From assembly GCA_905199755.1 (NCBI GenBank), contig CAJKHT010000027.1, positions 1-33,448 of the forward strand: DNA of 33,448 nucleotides, read 5' to 3'. The notes under the pieces are model-generated. The model did not search any database, was not told the origin of the DNA, and worked only from the letters and a program-made list of their open reading frames with translations. Source of the DNA: an uncultured Eubacteriales bacterium. Its GTDB lineage: Bacteria; Bacillota; Clostridia; UBA1381. Of this stretch, positions 27,742 through 33,448 are shown one piece after another. Position numbers and translations under genes: made by a program. Every line of letters begins with the position of its first letter. The stretch's first letter is position 1.

Positions 27742-27905
27742 GATGCTGTGGATTGGTTAACATCTCCTACCACTTGATGGTTTAGTAAAGGCTCCAACCA
27801 CAGTCTCTTTGCAGTTTGTTAATCAGTTAGATACCGCCAGACGGTTTATGTGGAACGAGGTTACAAGTGCAACGAGTCCCTGTGGGTCTAAACAGCGTCA
27901 TATTA
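27742..27905 (+). ncRNA. Candidate IS110 bridge RNA (two-loop guide RNA)
   Basis: A perfect -10 box (TATAAT, 27730-27735) is followed by two hairpins. Hairpin 1: CTGTGG-A-TTGG (27746-27756) pairs with CCAA-CCACAG (27794-27803), enclosing a loop of about 37 bases. Hairpin 2: GACG-GTTTA (27840-27848) pairs with TAAAC-AG-CGTC (27889-27899), enclosing a loop of about 40 bases. Two successive large internal loops upstream of the transposase are the layout of IS110-group bridge RNAs, where one loop recognises target DNA and the other the element ends. I could not identify convincing guide matches by eye, so ends and guide assignment are open. Confidence 0.68.
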
Positions 27906-27925
27906 CTTTTTCAGGAGGTATCCTT

Positions 27926-29101
27926 ATGATTTTCATTGGTATTGATGCAGCAAAGGACAAGCACGATTGTTTTATTGCTAATTCTGATGGCGAGGTGTTA
28001 TGTGATGTATTCACTATCTCTAACACTCTTACCGGTTTTAATGACCTACTTTCCAAACTCAAATCTTTTTCCAAAGATTTAACCAAAACAAAAGTAGGAC
28101 TTGAAGCCACAGGACATTACAGTTACAATCTGCTTGGATTTTTACTTGACAACGGTCTTCCTACCTATGTCTTAAATCCTTTGCACACCAATCTCTACCG
28201 CAAAAGTCTGTCCCTCAGAAAAACTAAAACAGACAAGGTAGATGCTCGCACAATTGCTTCTATGTTAATGTCTTGCAAAGACTTAAAGCCCTACACAAGA
28301 GCATTATACCATAATGAAGAACTAAAGTCACTAACAAGATACAGATTTGATAAAGTTTCAGAGCGAGCAAAGCTGAAAACTTCTGTATCAAGACTTATCA
28401 CCATTCTTTTCCCGGAACTTGAAAAATTAGTTCCGGTAGTTCATTGCGTTTCTGTATATGCACTCCTTTCAGAGTTTCCGTCTGCAAAGCATATTGCAAA
28501 CGCAAACCTCACAAGACTAACCAATCTTTTGTATTCAGCTTCAAAAGGTCACTACAACAGAGATACTGCCATTCGACTTCGTGAAGCGGCAAGAAACTCC
28601 ATAGGTTCTGTTATGCCTGCTAAATCTCTTGAGTTAAAGCATACAATCAAGTTAATCGGTGAACTTGATAATGAAATCAGTGAGATAGAAGCAGCGATAA
28701 AACAGATTGTAGACAGCTTGGGAACTACCATCTTAACTATCCCCGGCATTGGTTACGCAACCGCTGCATCAATTCTTGCCGAAGTTGGTGATTTCTCCAA
28801 TTTTGAAACACCGGACAAGATACTTGCTTTTGCCGGAATGTCACCATCTACATACCAATCAGGACAACTCACAAACTGTTATGCACATATGGAAAAGCGC
28901 GGCTCAAAATATTTGAGATTTGCTCTTTACAATGCTACCAAATATGTTTGTAAATGGGATAGCAACTTTGCCGCCTATCTTGCTAAAAAGCGTTCTGAGG
29001 GCAAGCATTACAATGTCGCTATATCTCATGCTGCAAAGAAGCTTGTGCGACTGATTTTTGCATTAGAAAAATCTCGACTGCCATATATGCCTGTTGCATA
29101 A
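27926..29101 (+). CDS. IS110-family transposase (DEDD recombinase)
   Basis: The ATG at 27926 has AGGAGG at good spacing; the frame is open further upstream, but that part overlaps the bridge RNA. The protein has 391 residues. The N-terminal RuvC-like DEDD domain has D7 (FIGIDAAKD), E60 (GLEATGHYS), and D103 and D106 (TDKVDARTIA). The middle is a coiled-coil-like region, and the C-terminal Transposase_20 domain has ILTIPGIGYATAASILAEVG and FAGMSPSTYQSGQ, which includes the conserved serine region. All key residues are present, so the element may be active. It would integrate as a circular form guided by the RNA encoded just upstream. It points in the same direction as the AraC-type regulator. 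Confidence 0.95.
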   Translation: MIFIGIDAAKDKHDCFIANSDGEVLCDVFTISNTLTGFNDLLSKLKSFSKDLTKTKVGLEATGHYSYNLLGFLLDNGLPTYVLNPLHTNLYRKSLSLRKTKTDKVDARTIASMLMSCKDLKPYTRALYHNEELKSLTRYRFDKVSERAKLKTSVSRLITILFPELEKLVPVVHCVSVYALLSEFPSAKHIANANLTRLTNLLYSASKGHYNRDTAIRLREAARNSIGSVMPAKSLELKHTIKLIGELDNEISEIEAAIKQIVDSLGTTILTIPGIGYATAASILAEVGDFSNFETPDKILAFAGMSPSTYQSGQLTNCYAHMEKRGSKYLRFALYNATKYVCKWDSNFAAYLAKKRSEGKHYNVAISHAAKKLVRLIFALEKSRLPYMPVA

Positions 29102-29143
29102 TTTTTTTCCTAATATTTTTTCAAGGCTTCCTCTTGGAGGTCT

Positions 29144-29398
29144 GTTTGCTATGCCATTTTTTGTCTGAAAAAAGCTTTTCAACTTTTTTCATTTTTCCTC
29201 TTGACTTTTAATAGTTAGTCTTTTTTCATTTTCTCTCACATTTATTCTTTTGTCAGGACATACACACAATCCGGCATTCACAGTTCCAACAATTTCCGAC
29301 ATTTCGTTAATTAATTTAAAATTAACGCCTTATCAACCACATTTACATTGATTTATCCGCTTTTTTGTTACCCGTCACCGTATAGCTATCCTCACGCC
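29144..29398. other. Native intergenic DNA stranded between IS110 and the divergent promoters
   Basis: No gene is visible. Read on the minus strand this should be most of the original 5' leader of the long operon, now cut from its coding part by the transposon. It holds A/T-rich inverted repeats at 29167-29174/29183-29190 (GAAAAAAG and CTTTTTTC) and 29306-29312/29320-29326 (GTTAATT and AATTAAC), neither a convincing riboswitch. An outward TTGACT at 29201 has no matching -10. Confidence 0.6.
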
Positions 29399-29427
29399 TT
29401 GACTTTTTTAAATAATCCTGTTATAAT
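29399..29427 (+). promoter_or_regulatory. Sigma-70-type promoter for the AraC-family gene
   Basis: TTGACT (29399-29404), a 17-base spacer and TATAAT (29422-29427). The start site would be near 29434, giving a leader of about 95 bases that crosses the operator at 29455-29490. Its -10 box overlaps the -10 of the opposing promoter by two bases, so the two promoters should compete, and bound regulator would block this transcript. Confidence 0.82.
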
Positions 29428-29454
29428 TATAGCATAAATATATGTTAATTGCAA
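29426..29454 (-). promoter_or_regulatory. Divergent promoter for the long glycan operon
   Basis: Read on the minus strand: TTGCAA (29454-29449), a 17-base spacer and TATAAT (29431-29426). The -35 is weak, as expected where an activator is needed, and the operator touches it directly. Transcription now runs into the IS110 element after about 280 bases rather than straight into the GH39-like gene. Confidence 0.78.
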
Positions 29455-29490
29455 TGTATAAAGCCGACTAATTTTGTGTATAAATCCGAC
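29455..29490 (-). promoter_or_regulatory. AraC-type operator, two direct repeats 22 bp apart
   Basis: On the minus strand, GTCGGATTTATACA (29490-29477) and GTCGGCTTTATACA (29468-29455) differ at one base and are separated by eight bases. The inner half-site abuts the -35 box, the position used by class II AraC-family activators. The same arrangement recurs at 32672-32707. Binding by the neighbouring regulator is inferred. Confidence 0.8.
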
Positions 29491-29529
29491 CTATACAGCA
29501 ATAATATGAAATTTGAAGGAAGTGTTTAT

Positions 29530-30396
29530 ATGAAAGTATCAAGCGAATTTGGCTTCAAAGAGGAAATCTATCGTTATTGGGGCACGGTACATACCCCTAT
29601 TTTGGCAGCACTTGCCGGAATTACTTTCCCCGACGCTACATATGAAATGTCAAATCCGAGATTTACCGCACACTCCATCGAATATATTTATGAAGGTTCC
29701 GGTGCAATTCAGCAGGATAATCAAATTTACAGAGTCAAAGCCGGAGACTTTTTCATAATGCACCCCGGATATGTCCATTATTATTCAAACCCTAAAGATC
29801 CTTGGAAAAAAATATGGATAAATATTAACGGCGATGTCAATTATGTTACACATCTAATGGAAATTTTTAAGATTCCGGATTTGATATATGTCCCTGACTT
29901 AGGAACTCCGCTTGAGCTTGAAAACATAGTTGAAATTATGAAAGCAGACGGACCTAATTTATCCGAGGAACTTGTTCATCACGTTTTTCTCCTGTTTCAA
30001 CAGCTTGACCATATACTCAAAAGCAGACCGCAAGATTCATCTGTTGCAGCAAGAGCAAAATTGTTCATTGATAAAAGACTCAGGACGAAAATAACCGTCA
30101 ACGAAGTTGCACAATATTTATCAGTTTCTCCTGATTATCTTTGCCGAGCCTTCAAAAAAGCTCACAACATTAAGCCGCATGATTATATCGTTCAAGAACG
30201 AATACGCCAATCAAAGGTATTCTTAAAAAAGACAGATATATCGGTCACTGATATAGTTACTTATTTTCATTTTTTTGATGTGCCTCATTTTGTTCGTACA
30301 TTTTCCGCAATTGTAGGATGTACTCCAACCGAATACAGAAACAAGCACAGAGAGTCCAATATCAAGAAAATACTCCAAAAAGCACATAACGATTAA
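29530..30396 (+). CDS. AraC-family transcriptional regulator, cupin sensor
   Basis: I start at the ATG at 29530, seven bases after AAGGAAG; the frame is open from a TTG at 29449, but that lies inside the promoter and operator. The 288-residue protein has an N-terminal cupin sugar-sensing domain (about 20-110, with GDFFIMHPGYVHYY at 72-85) and a C-terminal AraC DNA-binding domain with two helix-turn-helix units (about 189-210 and 237-260) ending in the family block FVRTFSAIVGCTPTEYRNK. It is divergent from the long operon and convergent with the GH78 unit. Both minus-strand promoters carry the same direct-repeat site, so it is the best candidate for a local activator that responds to the imported sugar. 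The inducer is unknown. Confidence 0.93.
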   Translation: MKVSSEFGFKEEIYRYWGTVHTPILAALAGITFPDATYEMSNPRFTAHSIEYIYEGSGAIQQDNQIYRVKAGDFFIMHPGYVHYYSNPKDPWKKIWININGDVNYVTHLMEIFKIPDLIYVPDLGTPLELENIVEIMKADGPNLSEELVHHVFLLFQQLDHILKSRPQDSSVAARAKLFIDKRLRTKITVNEVAQYLSVSPDYLCRAFKKAHNIKPHDYIVQERIRQSKVFLKKTDISVTDIVTYFHFFDVPHFVRTFSAIVGCTPTEYRNKHRESNIKKILQKAHND

Positions 30397-30403
30397 CACA
30401 AAA

Positions 30404-30442
30404 ACCTCCCGATTGTTCAAAATCCGGAGGTCTTTGTTCTTA
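30404..30442. terminator. Shared terminator between convergent genes
   Basis: ACCTCCCGAT (30404-30413) pairs with ATCCGGAGGT (30422-30431) around one C/C mismatch, with an eight-base loop. CTTTGTTCTT follows on the plus strand and A-rich sequence precedes, so it can end the regulator transcript and, less strongly, the GH78 transcript. Confidence 0.78.
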
Positions 30443-32407
30443 TCAGGCATCAATATCAAAATCATAAAGCTTGTTTGGCTCTGCCTTTACACATTTTGTT
30501 TCAATATTTATAACACCGCCGCTTATGTCGGTTTTTACTGATAAATGATTTTTATTTTTGCAAACCGATATAAAGCCATTTAACACAGGCACTGTAATCT
30601 GATAGTCCTCATCGCCGATATACGGACTGATCCGGAAGCTTTTATATCCCGGTTCTGTCGGTGCAACACCTGCCATATACCGACCAACAGCATAAACGGG
30701 AACAGCTCCCCACGCATGGCACAGGCTTTTATCAAACAGTTCGCCGTACATAGCATATTGTTCAATACCCGTAATATCAGGATCAAATTCCTCATATACA
30801 GTTTTAGCACCGGCATCGGTCATTCTTCCCCAATAAGATCGAATATCAGTCCAAATCTCCTTCGTCAGACCGCATTTATACATAGCCTCATATTGAAAAA
30901 ATTTAAAAAACGGTGTAGTTATTTCTTTAACAGCAGGGTTTATGTATACATTCTCTATAATCGCTTCTTTTTTTACATCATCGGCATAATCAAACAGGAT
31001 AGCAAAGCAATTTTGATGATGGCAAATCTGCGTTGACGGCTTGCCGTCACAGTAGTTTGAAACATATCCGTTTAGAACATCCGACCAGAAGATTTCATTT
31101 ACATTTTGGTATATCCGTTTTGCAAGTCCACGATAATACTGCTCATCCTCGTTTGCATTCATTTGTACGGCAAAAAACTCCATTACCTTGAGTGCTTTTC
31201 CGTACAGCATTTGCACAGCGCAGCAATAACCATCTTTTTCTATGTCGTGCCAGTCAATCACAATCCAAGAACTGTTGATTTTCGGAATAAACCCTTTCCA
31301 ATCAGTTCTTTCAATATAAAATGCCATTAACAGTTTCATATATTCATAATTTCTTTTTACAAAGTCAAAATCACCGGTGTAATCATAATATGTCTTTATA
31401 TTCAGCACACAGTAAAAGGAATATTCCAAAACATTATTGATCGGTGTTTTAACCTCCCGATTGCCGCGCAGAGATAAAATTGTCCGCTTTATGCTTTCGG
31501 TATCAAAAAAAGAATAAAAACTCATGCGCGACATAGTATAAGCATCTCCTGCCCATGGTCATTTATCACGTTTGATACCATCAAGCAGAAAGAATCTGCT
31601 GCACAAACTGAGAGTGTATTTTGAAATTTCGTATATATCCTCCAGCTGTTTTTCGCCCTTATATGCCGACTGATCCTTTGCCGGATTATATTGATAAAGG
31701 CACTCCAAATCAAAATTTGTTTCTCCCCAAAAGCGCACAAAACGACAGCCGCGCGGCGGCAGCTCAGCAGTTTTGACACAGCTTACCGTGTCAACAATTA
31801 CACAGCGGTCACTGTACGTTTCTTCAAGCGACTCCCCGTATGCAACATGTATCACCGCATTTTCCGCAATATTCGTCAGTTTGAGTTTTACATATGTATC
31901 TTTGCCAAAGTCTACAATACGTTCTTCATTTTTCGTAATATCCGAATCAGGCTTTATGCTGCGAAACGGCAAAGTATAATCGCCGGGCAGAATTGTTTTA
32001 TCAGCACAGCACGGTGATATGCCGACCGCTTCAAAAACATCATCATATAAATCCGCATACCAGCTTTCATCCGATATAATGCTTGCTCCGTCCACAAACA
32101 GCGCACACATTCCCGTCATATTAAAAACAACACACTCAAGTTCATGCACACCGGCGGAAATTTTATAAGATGATTGTTCAGGCATACGAATATTGTCAAT
32201 TAAAAATAAAAATTTGCCTTCAGCATAAATCGCAATACTTTCATCTGTTTCAAGATTGACCGTCTTTCTGAAACGAACTAAACTCGGCACATTGGGTACT
32301 TCCCAAAATGCCGGAACAATTCGCCCTCGTTCCTCCCTGCCAAGCAGCGTCTTTTTTGTAAAATACATTTCAAAATCTCTGTAATGCCAGATCCATTGTG
32401 CGCTCAT
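30443..32407 (-). pseudogene. GH78-like alpha-L-rhamnosidase interrupted by one TGA
   Basis: The ATG at 32407 has AAGGAGG five bases upstream. The frame is open for 282 codons, meets TGA at 31561-31559, and continues in frame to 30443, 655 codons in total. Around the stop it reads FLLDGIKRDK, TGA, PWAGDAYTMSR, part of the conserved entry to the (alpha/alpha)6 catalytic domain. I expect Trp at the stop, so one TGG-to-TGA change would explain it. Downstream blocks include RTDWKGFIPKINSSWIVIDWHD and LCHAWGAVPVYAVGRYMAGVAP, typical of family 78. No signal peptide is seen, so it is cytoplasmic. An internal AGGAG and ATG at 31534 could allow a separate 363-residue protein, but that would lack the N-terminal sandwich. 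It would remove rhamnose from oligosaccharides, an activity found in pectin or flavonoid-glycoside use. Confidence 0.85.
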
Positions 32408-32642
32408 GTAAACCTCCTTATATTGTCAGCGTTATGTGTCAATTTTTCTTGTTTAATTGCCATATCAACTCGTTTTCAATTTCTTTTTATAAACAATCGT
32501 CATAATTTATAATTCCGACATATTTCTAATTCAACAAAAATATGTCTTCAATAATCAAATTACCTTTTTTTAATCGGAAATTTCTTAAATATTGCTTTAA
32601 ACAGCAGACATACAGCAACTTCACCTTATGGTTCTTATTTTA
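32408..32642 (-). other. Long 5' leader of the GH78 gene
   Basis: About 230 transcribed bases lie between the promoter and the ATG, without a gene. They contain a 9-bp inverted repeat, GACATATTT (32517-32525) with AAATATGTC (32538-32546), loop 12. No known riboswitch pattern is recognised. The long operon would have had a leader of similar length before the IS110 insertion. Confidence 0.5.
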
Positions 32643-32671
32643 ATTATAACACATATACAGGTCAAATTCAA
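32643..32671 (-). promoter_or_regulatory. Promoter of the GH78 gene
   Basis: On the minus strand: TTGAAT (32671-32666), a 17-base spacer and TATAAT (32648-32643). It matches the layout of the long-operon promoter at 29426-29454: same spacer, weak -35, operator directly upstream. Confidence 0.8.
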
Positions 32672-32707
32672 TGTATAAAAGCGACTATTTCCATGTACAA
32701 ATCCTAC
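32672..32707 (-). promoter_or_regulatory. Second AraC-type operator, same spacing
   Basis: On the minus strand, GTAGGATTTGTACA (32707-32694) and GTCGCTTTTATACA (32685-32672) are set 22 bases apart and touch the -35 box. The half-sites match the 29455-29490 pair at 12 and 13 of 14 positions (outer with outer, inner with inner). The identical geometry makes chance unlikely. Confidence 0.8.
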
Positions 32708-32719
32708 CCAGTCGTATAA

Positions 32720-33202
32720 CTATTTCAACACATTAACAACACGCACACCAATTTTTCTTGCATAATCTACAGTATTTTTTGTTCCTGATGCCGTACCATT
32801 GAACACTGTTATCACAAGGCTGCTGCGATCAACCATCCAGATATTTCTTTTTTGATAACAAGCCCTATAATAATTATCGCTGATTGTGGTTACATAGTCG
32901 GCGTTTTTTATTATATTTTTATACCGTCCCGTTTCATACTGGCTGCGTCTTTTTTCAAATCCCGGATGCGGCACAGCACAAATCAAATGTAAATCTTTAT
33001 TCTCTTTTTTCTTTTCGAGTACGATTTCTGCCGCCCATATGTCAACACCCTCTGCCATTCCGGTTATGAAAGTTACATATCCGTCCGATATTGCATTATC
33101 AATAGCCGTTTTCAAAAGAGGTTTTATCTCGTTTTCGGAATAATCTAATTTATTCGGTCTATGTCCCGTAAAGCAGCAGCGATGCTGCCTTTTATCACTC
33201 AT
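32720..33202 (-). CDS. SLOG-fold protein, YpsA/DUF1273-like
   Basis: This 160-residue protein begins with CCFTGHRPNKLDYS (9-22), the signature of the DUF1273/YpsA group of the SLOG (Smf/DprA-LOG) Rossmann fold, followed by FITGMAEGVDIWAAE and WMVDRSSLVITVFNG near the end, typical nucleotide-pocket strands. SLOG proteins bind nucleotides or nucleotide-derived ligands. YpsA itself affects cell division in Bacillus, but the function of this one is unknown. The ATG at 33202 follows AAGGGG at somewhat long spacing. It lies just upstream of the GH78 operator on the same strand with no terminator between, so read-through into the rhamnosidase unit is possible. No direct link to glycan use is evident. 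Confidence 0.85.
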   Translation of the reverse strand: MSDKRQHRCCFTGHRPNKLDYSENEIKPLLKTAIDNAISDGYVTFITGMAEGVDIWAAEIVLEKKKENKDLHLICAVPHPGFEKRRSQYETGRYKNIIKNADYVTTISDNYYRACYQKRNIWMVDRSSLVITVFNGTASGTKNTVDYARKIGVRVVNVLK

Positions 33203-33310
33203 AGAACATCAGCCCCTTATACCTAAATTTTTCATATAGCTTTTTGCAAAAAGTACACATTTTGCAATTAGTGTCTATATTAAATTATTAAGACAAATAT
33301 CCTCAAAAAC

Positions 33311-33339
33311 TTGACTTTTTTTATGTAATTTGGTATAAT
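33311..33339 (+). promoter_or_regulatory. Strong plus-strand promoter near the right edge
   Basis: TTGACT (33311-33316), a 17-base spacer and TATAAT (33334-33339), with a start expected near 33346. The next feature downstream is a strong terminator, 40 to 85 bases on, so the transcript is either a short RNA or a leader for a gene beyond the window. Confidence 0.78.
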
Positions 33340-33345
33340 AATTAT

Positions 33346-33430
33346 TGAAATAAGGGCATTTTCGCCTATTTATACGCATAAAAAAATCACTATCAAAATG
33401 TGTACCTTTTGATAGTGATTTATCTTTTTG
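33346..33430 (+). ncRNA. Possible short RNA or attenuator leader
   Basis: The span from the predicted start to the terminator is about 85 bases, with no ORF. A small hairpin around GGGC, ATTTTC, GCCT sits near the 5' end. It resembles no RNA family I recognise. It may simply be a leader whose terminator controls an unseen gene. Confidence 0.35.
33385..33430. terminator. Strong, probably bidirectional terminator
   Basis: AATCACTATCAAAA (33385-33398) pairs perfectly with TTTTGATAGTGATT (33407-33420) over 14 bp with an eight-base loop. TATCTTTTTG follows on the plus strand and an A run (from 33379) precedes the stem, giving a U run on the minus strand too. Confidence 0.88.
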
Positions 33431-33448
33431 ACCTATATTCCCGAAGCC

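Larger units (their letters stand above)
27714..29143 (+). mobile_element. IS110-family element (about 1.43 kb) between the operon and its promoter
   Basis: A complete IS110-type transposase gene is preceded by about 200 bases of structured non-coding DNA. Proposed ends: both carry a TCT (27714-27716 and 29141-29143), consistent with a short core sequence kept on each side as in IS621-like elements. Next to them are CTCCAAGA (27715-27722) and its inverse TCTTGGAG (29132-29139). Circularising on that core would give TTGGAG, a 17-base spacer and TATAAT (27730-27735), a junction promoter driving the bridge RNA. The transposase is certain; the exact ends are my inference. Confidence 0.8.

Noticed and set aside
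27669..27797. 43-codon upstream extension of the GH39-like protein
   Set aside because: It has no ribosome site and most of it reads antisense through the IS110 left end; the ATG at 27668 has GAGGAG and starts a clear signal peptide.
29201..29220. TTGACT at 29201 as the -35 box in the IS110 right end
   Set aside because: No shared core of more than two bases can be aligned with the left end at workable spacing; the TCT at 29141 gives a 3-base match at exactly 17 bases and an inverted repeat.
29449..29529. Longer AraC-family protein starting at TTG 29449 or ATG 29506
   Set aside because: The region is the promoter's -35 and operator; only the ATG at 29530 has a well-placed AAGGAAG.
13757..31561. 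Recoding of UGA (as Trp, Gly or selenocysteine) to explain the two in-frame TGA codons
   Set aside because: TGA is a working stop elsewhere, for example in the ATGA overlap after the oxidoreductase and at the GH43 end. The two sites would need different residues (Gly and Trp), and no selenocysteine-type hairpin or Cys-aligned position is seen.

Overview
The window looks like a piece of a low-GC Gram-positive (Clostridia-type) chromosome. Strong AGGAGG ribosome sites precede most genes, cell-wall anchoring is by S-layer homology (SLH) domains, the sugar ABC importer has a lipoprotein binding protein and no ATPase of its own, and both transposons are of types common in gut Firmicutes. The carbohydrate-active genes together with SLH proteins recall plant-cell-wall degraders of the human gut such as Monoglobus or related Oscillospirales; that placement is inference.

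Layout. From 27668 down to the left edge, every gene apart from those of an inserted transposon lies on the minus strand with short gaps, so the region reads as one very long polysaccharide-utilisation operon. In transcription order it holds two secreted clan-A glycoside hydrolases, a secreted two-repeat beta-sandwich protein, two SLH-anchored surface proteins, a solute-binding lipoprotein, two sugar permeases, GH43, GH36 alpha-galactosidase, GH31 and a GH65 phosphorylase (cut by the window edge). A three-gene redox cassette (Gfo/Idh/MocA, NAD-epimerase, quinone-oxidoreductase type) sits in the middle, bracketed by two 1116-bp direct repeats that appear identical. These repeats leave a truncated duplicate of the binding-protein gene and of the S-layer gene.

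Control. A divergent AraC-family regulator (29530-30396) lies upstream. On the far side is a second minus-strand unit, a GH78-like alpha-rhamnosidase (30443-32407). Both minus-strand promoters share one design: a sigma-70-type promoter with a 17-bp spacer, and directly upstream of its -35 box a pair of 14-bp direct repeats set 22 bp apart. This is the expected layout for an AraC-family activator site and suggests that the regulator controls both units.

Damage. An IS110-family element (about 27714-29143), carrying a convincing two-hairpin bridge-RNA candidate, separates the regulated promoter from the operon. An IS3-family element (4200-5481) splits the GH36 gene with a clean 3-bp target duplication. 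The GH43 gene has no usable start codon where its ribosome site points, and the epimerase and GH78 genes each carry one in-frame TGA at a conserved position. The locus therefore looks recently assembled and now decaying. Substitution errors in the assembly are the main alternative for the last three lesions.

How the genes would work together: secreted hydrolases and SLH proteins would bind and cut a branched plant polysaccharide or glycan at the cell surface. The importer would take up oligosaccharides, and the GH43/36/31/65 enzymes, which lack signal peptides in what is visible, would finish degradation in the cytoplasm, the last by phosphorolysis. The right end holds a SLOG-fold (YpsA/DUF1273-like) gene and a short promoter-plus-terminator unit.
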